Both the position numbers and the translations under genes were made by a program. Positions 44,622 through 57,097 of a stretch of 64,000 bases of DNA are shown here, one piece after another (the first letter of the stretch is position 1; each line of letters starts with the position of its first letter). Source of the DNA: Tenodera sinensis (lineage: Eukaryota > Arthropoda > Insecta > Mantodea > Mantidae); the NCBI GenBank assembly GCA_030765045.1, contig CM060962.1, positions 260,015,147 through 260,079,146 of the forward strand. Reading direction: 5' to 3'. A model generated the notes under the pieces. It saw only the letters and a list, made by a program, of their open reading frames with translations. It did no database searches and was not told the origin of the DNA.

Positions 44622-45490
44622 ATGCTTGTGTGTTACATTCACATGACTTTCTCTACATACTATCATTTATTTCTATGTACTTTCTACAAACTATCCTTAC
44701 GAAAGTGTAATTTTCTGTTTCCTTCATGTTGACCGAGATAATTGTTTTCGAAAATATGAGCATCATATTTCTTTTTAGGAAAAGGCGATAGAGGAAACCT
44801 AATCGATACAATCAGATACTTCAAATGTGTAGTTTATGTTGGCCTGCAAATTCCACCTTTTTGGAAGAAATCGCGAGAAATAAGTGGACACAGATGAACT
44901 TAAAAATTGAAAAACTACTGAAAATGAAAATCAATAATAATAAATAGCTCCGAAATGGCTGACACTACAAAAATGATAGAAATAAATGTGTATGTACGCA
45001 TTTGTTTATTACAAATGCCTGTTACGCGGTGGTGTGTTAGTACAAAGAATAAGTGTGAAAACAGTAATAATTCAATGAACAGTAAATATTAATATGAGTG
45101 TGTCGGTTCCATCAAACTATTATAGTTACCACTTTATGGTTTTGTAATTCGTATTACGTGTTTTACAGTTATCCACATCTGTATGCGGTACATTTTTATC
45201 GATCTGTAATGCTTATCACTTTTAAAAAGTAATCTAGAATGAAGAGGAATTTTCAGGTTATTCCCACAAAATTCAAAATACACATATTTTTCTCCTGTAA
45301 ACGTCTAACGCTACATCAATTTTTGGGAATTCAAATCTTTCTAAACCTTTTCCATGTAAACAACAGTTTGGAGTGGGAATTCTTGAAAACCTTCCTCTCG
45401 TATCTTTGGAAAATACCGAACCCTTTATGCGCTGAAATGTCTTTGGATTTAAAAATGATGGACTTTTGGTTATATTTTATCCATCTGGTG
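44622..45490 (+). repeat. ACTTTCTCTACT-family repeat, copy J (diverged)
   Basis: It starts with TGCTTGTGTGTTACATTCACATGACTTTCTCTAC (44623-44656) and continues with GACCGAGATAA, AGCTCCGAAATGGCTGACACT and TTCAAAATACACATATTTTTCTCC. CCTTTTCCATGTAAACAACAG and TTCTTGAAAACCTTCCTCTCG follow. About 200 bp around 45000-45200 is foreign or much altered. Confidence 0.65.
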
Positions 45491-45886
45491 TTCAATTAAG
45501 AGCATTATAGAAATGCTTCGCCATTTATTATTTTTTCTCTACAAAAATTAATGTGTTCCCAATTGGGAACATTAACGTTTAATAAGAAGTTTTATTACAG
45601 AGTTTCACTGCTGAATTTGAACAAAACAGTTTTTCATTGTAGTTAGCATAAAACAAATAAACTAATATCACACGAATTTTTATCTCAAAACAATCAATTT
45701 CACGAGGAAAAGCCACTCCCAAAATCATCGATGCACTAAACTATTGATAACTATGGAAAGCTGGAAAACAGTGTAAATGTATATTCCTTGAACATTCATG
45801 GTATCTCAGTGGTGAATTATTTTTGCCGTCCTTGTTCAGCCTCAACCAAAAGATGGCCTTCAGCTTTCTTCAATGTCTTTGGGATC

Positions 45887-46272
45887 TCAAATCTTGGTCC
45901 TGGCCTTGAAGTTACTTGTGAACTTACTTTCACGCAATATTTTATGCAATAATCCTGTAGCTCCAAGAGCTAATAATTCTGGGTGTATTGGACAAGCTTT
46001 ACTCTGTAGCATCGTCCTGTAAGGAACCAGTCCGTATACTTGTGGATTTATGCCATAAACGGTTTTCTGCATGGACATTTGATTCAGTGTGGTTGGTTGA
46101 GCAGAGGATAGAATACATTGCTCCGTCTTATTGTGACAACTAACTGACCACACACATCTGAAGAAACTACTTCATCTAAAACAATGTCCTCGTCGGGAAT
46201 CTCCTGGTTCTTCTGTGAGCAACTCACAAATATCAACTTTATCATCATCCAGAGCTTCATCGGGATATTCAA
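45887..46272 (-). pseudogene. Degenerate protein-coding trace (piggyBac-like?)
   Basis: Two overlapping minus-strand frames give IPDEDIVLDEVVSSDVCGQ and, downstream, QKTVYGINPQVYGLVPYRTM plus CPIHPELLALGATGLLHKIL. The last phrase resembles the DLGASGxVVxxL segment of piggyBac transposases, and the first the acidic N-terminal region. The match is loose and the frames shift between them. Composition and the long frame suggest former coding sequence, but the identity is uncertain. Confidence 0.3.
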
Positions 46273-46477
46273 AAGCTTGAGAAACTTTTACGATGCCATC
46301 CTGTGAGTTCAAAGACATACGAGTACAAATCCAGCTAATGTATAAAACTAACCATTGAAGCTAAAATGTGTTTATAGCCAATTAGATGCATGAGATTTAT
46401 GCTTTGTTGAGTTAAATAGAAGAAAATTCTCCCGCTCAACAATGGGAAATGTATTGTCTTCTCAAATCTCATTGTAT

Positions 46478-46504
46478 CCCCCCCCCCTCTCTCTCTCTCT
46501 CTCT

Positions 46505-46538
<34 letters not shown>
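46478..46538. repeat. C-run, (CT)n and (AT)n compound microsatellite
   Basis: About ten C, nine CT units, then about fifteen AT units in direct succession. Confidence 0.95.
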
Positions 46539-46540
<2 letters not shown>

Positions 46541-46737
46541 TTGTAAAGATGAGTTCAGTCATTTTAGAGTAATTTAATAATTTACTAAAAGATCATGATG
46601 AATAAAAATGGTGAACTAATATTATAAAATTAAATGTGGACCTCAAGTTAATAGTAAAAATGAAAAACAACAAAATTTTCAATTCAGTATACTCCAAATT
46701 TTGAAACCATTTAACCTTCCCAATTGGGAACATTGCC

Positions 46738-47036
46738 AGCTATAGGGGTAGGGGAATTTTCTTGAAAATCTTCCTCTTGCATACTTGGGGAATACTGATC
46801 TTAAAAAAGTTTGGTATTTATCGGAGTTTTTTTTTTCTCTTAGATAAGCTGTTTTGTCCCTCTCTACCCTTCTCTCGCTCATACACACACAGACACGAGT
46901 TCACACACATTTTTTTACTTTTTTTTGGGGGGGGGGGTCTAGATTAAGGGGTGTCAAAACGCTGATTTCTGGTTAAATCTAGATATCGAATTTTTGAGTG
47001 GAATACAATCCTTCTACTTACTGTACGTAGTAAGAA
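46738..47036 (+). repeat. ACTTTCTCTACT-family repeat, copy K (3' third)
   Basis: GGGGAATTTTCTTGAAAATCTTCC, a CACACACAGACACG remnant of the simple repeat, GGTGTCAAAACGCTGATTTC, TCGAATTTTTGAGTGGAATAC and CTACTTACTGTACGTAGTA follow in family order. A (G)12 run lies inside (46927-46937). Confidence 0.65.
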
Positions 47037-47504
47037 AATCACATTTATTGTTATTATTCATGTGGAATGGACACAAAAGGCACATCAGATGGTTATGTGA
47101 GCATGAAGACGAAAACTATTGTAACAAATTAGAGGGTTGGCAGCTACGATGAGGCTCGGAATTCGCACTGCAACATGCTCTTGTAATAATCTGGCATTGT
47201 TTCTCAGCCATGCAATCAAGAGAAGCGTACTCCGCTAATGTGTCAGGTAGGTGGCAAAAGCTTCGATTTCCAATACGTCATGCCTCGCTCTTCACTAATG
47301 TGACAACGGTGTGACTTCGAACACCGCTGCAGCTACGTTAAAAAACCTATGGAGTTGAATGCAAACTGTAATGTCTTTAAAGTCAAACCACTGTAGGTTA
47401 GGTTACTTTAACACATGCAAAACTTCCAGGCGAGAGAGGAGAAATTCTACCTTTTATTTCTCTAGCACTTACCTACATTAGAAAAACATTATATTCCATC
47501 AGAA

Positions 47505-47690
47505 AACAGTAGGGTTTGTTACTTTCACGTAACTTTCACTACCATCTTCACCTACCCATGCTTACAAAAGCGTATTGTATCTAGTCCATGTTCAACGATA
47601 TAAACATTTGTATAAATAGCTTTATTACACATTCCTTATAGAACAATGGGAATTGTGGAATGCCTATGGTTCCTTATGGAGTAAGAAACA
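47505..47690 (+). repeat. ACTTTCTCTACT-family fragment, copy L (5' part)
   Basis: TTACTTTCACGTAACTTTCACTACC, CTTACAAAAGCGTATTG, AACGATATAAACATTTGTATAAAT, TTATTACACATTCCTTATAGAACAATGGGAATTG correspond in order to the 5' part of the family. Confidence 0.5.
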
Positions 47691-47699
47691 TACAGGATG

Positions 47700-48330
47700 G
47701 AAGAGAAGTCTTTACATTCCTTCTAATATGTGCTTTATAGAAGAATTACAAGCAAAATGTCGAATGGCATTTTGTGCTTCGATCAGCAGATTTTGAAAAA
47801 ATAAATAGATTTTGACCCAAGTTGGATGCGTAATTCCACAAGAATAAGCGAAGATAACAGTTTGTTACTTGTAAGAGGCGTAGAGCAACTTATTTCTGAC
47901 ATAGCTCCGGTAGTAATTATGGGATATGACATAATTAATCACTTAAAAGACGTGAAGGAATACTCCGAGCTGTCCTTTCAGAAGTGCAGTAAGTCGATAA
48001 CGTTGCGTTGAGGTTGGTCAGGGAATTGACTTGGTTTGTGGATGTAAACAGGTCGAGCGCTTTCGCTTTCGTGTAATGTTTTGGGAGCTAACGCTTGTGA
48101 TTGGCCTACACTCACACAGTAAACGCGGAAGGAAAAGGCAGGGTATGAGTTTGTTTTCCACAAGCACTTTAGCGGTGTTTCCTTATGTACTGAGCTATGA
48201 AAAGTGACCACCCACACAATCTGCATTGTTGGATAAAACTAAAATATATCCGTAGGAAATGGCCAGAGACAAAAATTTAAGATACAAAATGTGCTCCAAA
48301 TGCTGAGATCTACCACTGGTTTAAATTAAT
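47700..48330. other. No feature recognised
   Basis: Open frames of 60-80 codons overlap on opposite strands near 47826-48226 with no motif. Confidence 0.4.
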
Positions 48331-48339
48331 GTAATGACT

Positions 48340-48542
48340 TCTCTTCCATCCGGTATATGGTATTTTAATCAAGGTTGGTAGAGGCACTTTTAGGAAAATA
48401 AAAATGCACATAATATTTTCAACGATAAGGGTAGTTGGGGATTTTTGTTGAAAATCCTTGTCTTGCATTTTCAGATAATGGAGAACCAAAATACCAAGCT
48501 TGACATTAAACTGACTTTTTGATTTTGAGTTATACTGTCCAG

Positions 48543-48611
<69 letters not shown>

Positions 48612-48765
48612 TACACACACACAAACAAACATACAAACGGATCTTTTTCTAGAAATGTATCTTGTTTTGGTTCGGAGAACCTCAAAACGCGAATTTCCAA
48701 TGAAATCTCCGTATCGAATTTTTGGGAGGAATGCAATTGCGTCTCTACCCACTATCGTTGATTTT
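48340..48765 (+). repeat. ACTTTCTCTACT-family repeat, copy M (3' half, with CA run)
   Basis: TATGGTATTTTAATCAAGGTTGG, TTTTAGGAAAATAAAAATGC, GATTTTGAGTTATACTGTCC, the CA array, GGATCTTTTTCTAGAAATG, CCTCAAAACGCGAATTTCC and CGAATTTTTGGGAGGAATGC occur in family order. Confidence 0.75.
48544..48638. repeat. (CA)n with CATA/CAAA variants, inside copy M
   Basis: It has the same flanks as the CA runs of copies D and G, but a different length and interruption pattern. Confidence 0.92.
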
Positions 48766-48779
48766 CTTATAGCGTCTAG

Positions 48780-50925
48780 AAACTATTCGTGCAAAAGAAT
48801 ATTATTCTTTCTGTTTCAAGTTAGTTCCGGTAAACGTTTGCTTACTTTAATTCCACATTTCACTGTTTAAGAGGGGCGGGTAGGGTAATACTATGTGATA
48901 AATTTTAAATCCCATACTTCCATAGTTATTCCATGACTACGAGAAAAAGTCGTATATGTTAAATCAGCAATGTCCAACGTTTGCGAAAGAGAGGAGGTTG
49001 GATTCACCTCCTTTCAGTTTGTGCGGAGTGTGCCACTCAGACGTCCATTGTATTGCAGTGGCGAGTTGGCTACATGTATTATCTTTCACAAAAGTAAATG
49101 CCCAACTCCAGTGAGACCTGCGCGAAGGGTCACCTAATCCTTAGCCGTGCCTAAAATTATGAGAATGAAATCTGTCAGTATAGCTGAACATTTTAAGGCG
49201 CGTCACCGCCAACTCAGAATGGTACCCTGAGCTCTAATCGAATCCCATGTAGGACATCTTTTTTTTCTACTTTTCTCTTCCTTTCTGTCTTAACGAGAAC
49301 ATACGCTATTACACGATATTATCATATTGCTGCAATACGATTGAAATTTTAAAACTGAATGCTTTAGAAGACATTGTTCCAGTTACTGTAGATAAATCAG
49401 GGAAGGCGCCAACTTCCACTGTCAATCATTCTGCCAGAAATTAACAGTGAATATTTTCTCTTAAATACCCACATCCAAAGGCATCTATAAATATCAAAGA
49501 TTATTAACATGTTAAAGAATTTCTTTCCGACAAGCACTGCTAATATTTAGTTAGCTTACAATGGATATAAGGAATCTCTTATCTCATTCGTGTTAGAAAA
49601 TATCGACATGCACGAAAACTAAAATATTCCAGGCACGTTAAACGAAAATAATTATTTTACAAAATTTAATCACTCAGCATTATTATACTCATTTATACTT
49701 AAATGTGCAGTAATACGGCACAAATATAATATGCATGAATAACACTCAAAGTATCAAAGAAAATTAAATTTAGTGTATTACATCCCACAGGAAAGAAAAT
49801 GGGGTAGGTATCAGTTGGTCACGAAAATACATAGAAGAACTTGATGCCAGTAAATAAAGCAGTATGTGTTAAATAGAATGCAATGCAGCTGTAGAACATT
49901 TCAATGTGAAGCAAACTTTGGACCCAGCAGCGTTGCTATTTTGTTTATTTCCAAGCAGCACACAATGTTGCCATGTGCCCATTAGCTCAATTTCTAAACG
50001 TGTGCGTTTATCCTGATTTTTCATTCCTCATAAGAAGTTCTGGAGAACTAAAGACGCTGGTTAATCTTCCATTTCAGGAAATAAGCAAACCTAACTCTGG
50101 ATTAATTGTGCAATTAAAATAAACATTTCAGTATGTCTCAAGTGCATGATTCTAATAATAAATTGATGTATAAAATTGTGGAGAAGTTAGATTCAAAGTA
50201 TTTCTCTACAGATGGAGAAAACATCACATTTAGGGCCTGCTACACTAGTTTTGTTTTTGAGACACTGAAAATGTATATTTTTCACATATTGCAACAGGTT
50301 ATGAAAAAATAATGTTTATGTATAAACGTATTAATGGCAGTGGTAAATTATTCAATCTGTCACATATAATTGAATTTTTTGTTGTATTGTCCCTTTTGCA
50401 TATATCAATGTGCAATTTAATGGCTACCCTGCGTGTAATTTCAAATTAACTGCGCATTTACAAGTACACATTTACTTTGTAGCCACTGTGCGTCGTTTGA
50501 CTGAGTGCGCATAAGAGACAGTTTTGTTTATGTTGTCACTGCCCGGCATTTCGCGGGTGTGCACTGAACTTGAAGAGGCAGGTACGGTAATGACTCGCCC
50601 TGCTTATCACGCCTCCGAGAATCGCGACGCGACGTGAGTATTGATATGAAGTCTTCGTTTTGCGTCACTCTGGAAATATGACTCGCACTTCACCAGCCTC
50701 GCGTCTTCCAAAATTCCTTACGCACCGTAATCTCACTTCTCTAACTCTGCGTGATCAGCAACTGAATTAGTTTGCCCAGTTACCATGGTTATACTTACAG
50801 CAAATTCTTATGTCGCGGCGTCTCCTCCCTTCCTCCCCCTCTCTCCCTCTCTTTTTGCGCGAAAGTGATTATTTCACATTGTAAGCCTGGCTTCGACAAC
50901 ATCACAAATCAGAGTGTTTCGGTCC
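48780..50925. other. No feature recognised
   Basis: A little over 2 kb without a gene, SINE head or clear repeat. A GC-richer patch occurs at 50500-50700. Confidence 0.4.
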
Positions 50926-50928
50926 TGT

Positions 50929-50931
<3 letters not shown>

Positions 50932-50977
<46 letters not shown>
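50932..50977. repeat. (CT)n microsatellite
   Basis: An uninterrupted run of 23 CT units. Confidence 0.95.
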
Positions 50978-50980
<3 letters not shown>

Positions 50981-50984
50981 CCCA

Positions 50985-52430
50985 CGCCAACTCAAACTCA
51001 CAAAATTCGCTGATTGACTGATTGGCAACATTCGCACAGTGACCCAAATTCCAGGTAATTCAAGTATCCTGATTTGTAATTGGCTGAACTTTCGCCAGGG
51101 GGGTCATCAGTTTTTGCGTAAGAAGTTTGTAATTTACAGTTACCCTGATTATCTTCCATCCTGCATCGACTTTGAAAGATACAAGTAGCCTAGGACACAT
51201 AATACATCCTTTTACAGTATTTGATAAATAAAGTCACAATTTTTAGTACTGCATCATGTGTAGGAGTGTGTTATGCCGTGAGTGTGTTCACCCAGACTGA
51301 GAGGTCAGCCATCAGCACTGAACGAAACAGCCCCATGCACACGGTAAGGTGACTAAGAATTGTGGCTTTAATGATAAAGGACGGATCTCCTTGTAAACGC
51401 ATTTCTAACCACCCTCTAACAACATCTTTCACGCGAGACCTGGTCTCATACATTTCCAACATTCCCTGCACATAAGCTCTTACATGAACAAATACATTTA
51501 TTACATTACATATGTAATGATACTGGCTAGATAGCATCAAAATATACGTGCTAAGAACAACATAATATATGTAATCATAGCCTTGACTTGGAATAGCGCT
51601 GATTTCATGTCTCTTACCTCAAGCGTGTGTTCTGTGTTAAGCAGGTTGCAGAACCTAATGTGTTGGGGTTTGCCCACCGCTACCTTGTATGAAGTAAAGC
51701 TACTCTGTTTATTTACTGATTAGTATTAATATTGTAAATAGCAATCTAACAAATTCAATTTGTCCTCTCATTTTTAAAGTCTACTCTTTTAAAGGTTATA
51801 GCTAGGCTTAGGCAGCGGTTGCACAACGATGTTACGTTGAGAGCTACTTTACTGTATCCGTTTCTACTTCATATTTGTTAACAATAGAGGAGGTAGGGAA
51901 AGGGAGAGTCACACACCGCTACAGTAACCTGTTTGCAAAGTGACGTGACTGTACCGCCCTTACCCAACTTATCCCGTTAGGTAGGGGCGGTAGAAAACCT
52001 CCCTGCAAGCATAACTTAAATGCCGACAACATGCAACTGTCGCCGAAGCCTAGTTATAGCATATATATACATATACTCTCTGTACCATTGTATCAAGGCC
52101 AATATAACAATAAAAGGTAAAGGCGTGACTATCGATTTTCGCATGTACAATCGAATAACAAATACATGATTAAAACCACACAACATATAACTTAAAATGT
52201 CGGACACCAGTGGCATGCAGTGTAGAATATTAGAAAAATTTTATAAATGTTGAAACTTGACTTGTGGTCGAGCATAAATAGTCGTATGAAACTTGAATAT
52301 CGTATGAAGATTATGAAACGAGCTGGCATTATGCTGTCGTTACATAATATGCTAAAAGATGTCTACCACGAAATTATCAAGAAACAAGACAAATTAATAG
52401 AACTCTTTCTTGACAAAGGGTGAACATTTC
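50985..52430. other. No feature recognised
   Basis: An 89-codon minus-strand frame (51271-51540) shows no domain. Nothing else is called. Confidence 0.4.
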
Positions 52431-52435
52431 CCTTC

Positions 52436-53770
52436 AGAACCTACAGTATATATTTTATATACTTGCTACAAACTATTCTTACGAATTATTATTTATGTAT
52501 GCCAACAAACGTACGGTTGGTGTTTTTAAACACAGAAGCTGTGTGTGGGCAATATTTGAAAGGTAGAATCGGAACTGAAAAATTCAATGCCACAGCTGGG
52601 ATCTGAACCACCAATCTTCCGCTTACCAGGTGGGCGCTCTAATCATCTAGCTACTGTGACAACCTGCCAGAATGACAGTGAATTCCCCAGGTGACTCGCA
52701 TTTCTCCCGGTAAACCACAAAGGGAGTCTCACATCAGAGACAATTACCCCAATGGCGACTTACTAAGATTTACGAAGGTTTATTTTGCTATCTAATTCAT
52801 GATCGAGATAAACTACTGCAGAAATAGATTCATTGCACATTTCATTGAACATATCAGGGAGATAGAGGAAAACGAGTCGATAGTCAGATGTTTAAAAACC
52901 GGGTCACTATACGCTGGCCCTGAAATTCTGTTTTCCTCTGTGAGTCCATGACATCATGACAAAAACGTGAAAAGTGACAGCGACTAATAAATATGGATAT
53001 TTCGGAAATGACTGACGCAATTTTATTGAATTGGGTGTTTTAAAGAGATCTATATTTCTGTATAGTACGTTTCCGTTTGTCTTTTACGGTTTACCAGTTA
53101 TACAAAATTCATTTAGAATGCAAAGAGAACAAATAACAGGCTGTACTCCAAAAGTTTAACACATGCATTTTATTTATCAAGTATACAGTTTAAATAATGG
53201 TATTCTAATCAAAATCCTTACAGCCGTTCTTGAGGAAATATAAGACACCCAAAGCTTTCGCGTATAAACGTGTTTTTAACATCATATTAATGGAACAGTT
53301 AATGGAAACTTAAAAAATAAGTAAAGAAAGAAACTTAAAACTATACAAAACTCTTGCAATCCCTATACGTCTAATGGAACTCAAGTGTGGACACTCAAAA
53401 CTGCAGATGAAGGAAGATTCCAAAAAGCAGAATTGAGACCTTTTAAGAAATGTAGAAGGTACAAAAAGAATAGGATGAATTAAGATTGAAGATGAAAGAA
53501 GTCGTTTAAAAGTGGAGAATATAAATGAGAAGAAATGTGTGGTGGCCTTGTCTAAAAAGAATGAATAGTAGTAGAATACTAAAATAATAAAATACAAACT
53601 GTTGGGAACTGAAAAAGGGGTCGGATCTGTTGAAGACGTAAACGGCATATAATGGCCCAATACGTGAGGCAAATGATAATGATGGGATACGTAGTTTAGG
53701 TGAAGGGATTTTCTTGAAAATCTTCATACCACTTCATTGGAAGACACTGAACCTAAGTACTAGTGTTACC
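52436..53770 (+). repeat. ACTTTCTCTACT-family repeat, copy N, interrupted twice
   Basis: Family blocks occur in order at 52460-52505 (CTTGCTACAAACTATTCTTACG), 52795-53255 (GATCGAGATAAAC, TCGATAGTCAGATG, TTTACGGTTTACCAGTTATAC) and 53700-53765 (GAAGGGATTTTCTTGAAAATC). SINE-B sequence fills 52510-52790 and unassigned AT-rich DNA fills 53275-53690. Confidence 0.6.
52525..52785 (-). mobile_element. SINE-B copy nested in repeat copy N
   Basis: On the minus strand TAGCTAGATGATTAGAGCGC (A-box) and GGTGGTTCAGATCCCAGC (B-box) are followed by TTGAATTTTTCAGTTCC, AATATTGCCCACACACAGC. On its other side lie CCCGGTAAACCACAAAGGGAG and CAATGGCGACTTAC, shared with 22028-22330 and 43515. Confidence 0.65.
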
Positions 53771-53779
53771 AGCCGTAAC

Positions 53780-55600
53780 ATATTCGAGCCTTCGGAAGAC
53801 CTTGCGACGAAAAACGAAAAGTAGGGATATGTGGCGATTTTTGTCAATTTTAATTTTAAGATATAAATTTAGGATTATCAATAAAATAAACATGGAACCA
53901 CTTGCATTTAATATTCTACAAAATAAATTTAGTAGTGTTATAAGTTTTGAAGGAAAGTAATTATGTGTTCTTCAATATTTCAGAATTGGCTTAACTACTA
54001 CTTTTGCTGCTACATGAAAACGCTGATGTAAAAAGAGTGTTTTTCATGATGGCTGATATTAACTACACAAGAGGGATCAAGTTATAACCTCAAACACTTG
54101 AGTGACCTCAAGAGTAAAGACTGATTTTCATAACAAAGGTCATTCCTGTATTTCGTACCCAATAACTGATAAGCAAATAAATAAATTTAGGAAATGCATG
54201 TACAATTGTTCAAGAGAATTTCGGTAAGACCCTACGTAGATGATATTACTGTAGGGTTACTACACTCAAGTTTGTAGCCGGCTGAGAGATGTTTTACAGC
54301 AATATGAAGAAAGTACAGGGGTGAGATTTAAAACCGGGAAGCTACATATATCTCTTGGTGTGATTACGACTGCGTCCCCTTAAGAGCCAAGACAGCTGGG
54401 GATTACTTGATCCGGCTCTCCATTCGCAAACCTTGATGATAAGGATGCTCCTGTTGGTCCTGATGAGTCAGGGTGACCCGGTGGACATTAGACCACAACG
54501 AACACAGAAACCCTTTTGGAATCGGGGTGAACGTGACAAGGTACCTCAGATTTTACGTGACACTCATGATGTTGTGGACTAGCTACCAGCGGAGAAAATG
54601 GAAAGTGGTGATTTTTGTACGATGAAAAATATTTATGCTTTTGTTCGTCGAGCTGTTGCGTTACCCCTCACGTGCAGTTAAAATATCCAAAGCTGCTCCG
54701 GAAGCGTAATTGGACGTGCTTTAGTCTCCCGCAGATGAACCTGAAATAGAGGTTACATTATGAAATCGTCAATGAAATCCTTACAACGACAAACTATGTG
54801 TGACCGGATGGCTATCTTCCAAAGCCGCACTGTTTGCCAAGCATTCCAACCCTCCACATTGAGTGCTGGAATGTTCCGGTACAGCAGTGACATGGACTTG
54901 GGTTTTAGGAAAATGTCGCACTTGAATACCTGGCGGTTGGAATGCTGCACAGATCGATCTATTACATTTGAATCTACATGAGGTGGGCACTAAGCTGCAT
55001 AATTGCCTTTTCTGGTTTATCATGGGTAACTTTACTTGGTTACAAGCAATAGAAAAGCCAGCTAATTGTATGCTGTCTCAGTTAAAACAGTCTTAACGAG
55101 CTGAGTGATGGAAAATGCTCCAACAACTTGGATCAACACCATTCATGCCTTGAATATTTCAAATATAACACTCTCCCGCCTCCAAGAATAACTACCTCCA
55201 TGTCTTCCTATTCTCGAAACCTATTTTAGAAGGAGCAAAAAGTAAAAAAGAAGAAAGAAAATACTAGCAAAGGTTTATGGGTAGTTGCTTTTAATCCTGA
55301 TATTAAAGAAATAAGATATAAAAAAATATCAAAGCAAAAAACACGAGTATATTTTCGTAATCCTTAGTGGGTGAAAGGCTGCATAGGTTTGCCTGGCTTC
55401 TCAGAGAGTGAAGTTGCGTTAAATCCTCCAGACACAACTTCTTTCCCTTCACTCACACTGACACAGCGATCAGAAACTCAGCTTCCTAGAAATTTCAAAG
55501 GCAATATTTATGTGATGTAAGTAAATCATAAAAAAGGACACTACAGAGTTGGCGAACTCTTAATAATGTTAATAGGAAACAAAGTAGCTCTAAGATTTAC
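53780..55600. other. No gene recognised
   Basis: GC-richer stretches at 54340-54560 and 54740-55000 contain overlapping 65-80-codon frames in three frames but no known domain. They could be old transposon or retrocopy sequence. Confidence 0.4.
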
Positions 55601-55603
55601 TTG

Positions 55604-55620
55604 AAACAACAACAACAACT

Positions 55621-55675
<55 letters not shown>
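55604..55675. repeat. (CAA)n then (ATG)n microsatellite
   Basis: Four to five CAA units followed by about 18 ATG units. Confidence 0.93.
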
Positions 55676-55676
<1 letters not shown>

Positions 55677-55679
55677 GAA

Positions 55680-56740
55680 AGGTGGAGGTAGTGCCCAAAG
55701 TGAAAGGAAGACACTACGTAGAGAAGGAAAAACTATGTTGTGGTTCCAGGTAAAGAGGCTCCCAAGCTCCAGGTAGTCCTTGACTCTGTTTTATAACTTA
55801 TAGAATCAATATAAATTATGTTAAAGTTTATTGATGCTTTTAATTACTGAAAAGAATATCGTATTGACAAAGATCATGTTGTGTCTATTGTGAAGTTTGG
55901 ATTAACTACTGGCAAGGAATAATTTACATTCCACCAAAGATTCAATTAAGCTAAGCTATGAATAGGTATTAATACATCTATATTTTTTCCCTCATTTCAA
56001 ATGTCGATGTATCAGATTGACAGCCAAACGGCTGGAGGTACAAGTTAAGTCAATTCTGAATTAGGTACACTTAAATCTTGGGGAGCAATAGAAAGCCTTT
56101 TATCTTCCACAGGATTAGTTGGAACCACTGCCTGAAAAAATGAGAAGGGGTTTATCTAAAATGATTCCACATTTGAAAGAGAATACTAAGTGGTTTAATG
56201 AAAATGTTGTGAAATTAACTGAAAATGGTCACTGTGGCACTCTTATTCATAAAAAGTTCTACTTCATTAACATGTTTTGATGTTGAATTTCACCGCCAGC
56301 AGCAGCGGCAAGAGCAGAAGCACAAACTGTCAGGATTGGTCTCGTTTCTAGTCCAGATTTCACATCTGCTCCTTCAATGATTACATGGGCATCCCAAATG
56401 TCTTCTTTCTATTGCCTTGTTGTTAAGGAGGTTCCCAGGAATTCTATCTCGTACATTCTTAATGGATGCTTGTACCATTGCTGTCTACATAAATCTATAA
56501 TTTCAATGAAACTTTCAGTTTTTAATTCCAAGCTTATATCTGTTTTTTGTTTGACATTGTAGTCTGTATACCTACCGATAGTCTTAATAATTTCTTTGCC
56601 TCTATATTATTTGTTCTATTTTTAGTCAAAAGTCCAATTTTCTGTTTCTAATGATATTGTTGGGATGGCCAAAGACTTATATAATAATAGTACGATTCGT
56701 TTTTCTAGTTTCCTTAGTGATGTACTATTACTGATTTCAA
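55680..56740. other. No feature recognised
   Basis: AT-rich, no call. Confidence 0.4.
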
Positions 56741-56744
56741 CACT

Positions 56745-57055
56745 AAGCGAGGGACTACGCGATAACATGTTAGGTTGACTTTCGGGAGGTCTCGGGTTCA
56801 AATCCCTTCGACAGCCCAGTCTGACATTGGGTTTTTCGCTTTTTCCCTGGTCGGTAAGCCAATGTTTGGATGGAAATGCTTCGAAATCGACAGCGATTTT
56901 CTTACCCAAATTTTACCTTTATTTCGTTTTCTTCTCATATTTTAGGGGTGGTTCTAGGTTTCGTAGTGTCCAATGGAGCGTGACAGATGGTAGGTGTTTT
57001 CTCAACCTAAAGATTATTCCTCGTGGGCATTAGAGGGCTCCATGGTCGACCGGTC
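56745..57055 (+). mobile_element. tRNA-headed SINE (type C)
   Basis: The head ends GGTCTCGGGTTCAAATCCC (B-box at 56789-56799). TTTTTCGCTTTTTCCCTGGTC, GGATGGAAATGCTTCG and a body to GGGCATTAGAGGGCTCCATG..GTCGACCGG follow. The last block also ends the minus-strand SINE at 10610-10985. The A-box is degenerate. Confidence 0.62.
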
Positions 57056-57097
57056 GTAACAGTGGGATGCCTCATCGAACCTGGAACTAGTAGGGTG

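Larger units (their letters stand above)
45548..46737 (-). mobile_element. Possible piggyBac-like remnant with palindromic ends
   Basis: The left end reads TTAA, then TGTGTTCCCAATTGGGAACA (45548-45571). The right end reads TTCCCAATTGGGAACATTG (46717-46735), so both carry the self-complementary core TTCCCAATTGGGAA about 1.16 kb apart. TTAA flanks the left core on its outer side, as piggyBac target sites do. The right outer flank is TTGC, so a mutation must be assumed. The interior contains minus-strand coding traces (45887-46272). K-type repeat sequence resumes just outside the right end. This assignment is tentative. Confidence 0.35.

Noticed and set aside
54460..54511. Hammerhead-ribozyme-like CTGATGAG followed by GAAAC
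   Set aside because: The 39 nt between the two conserved boxes do not form a stem II. The base before the expected cleavage position is not followed by a permitted UH, and stem I has no partner.
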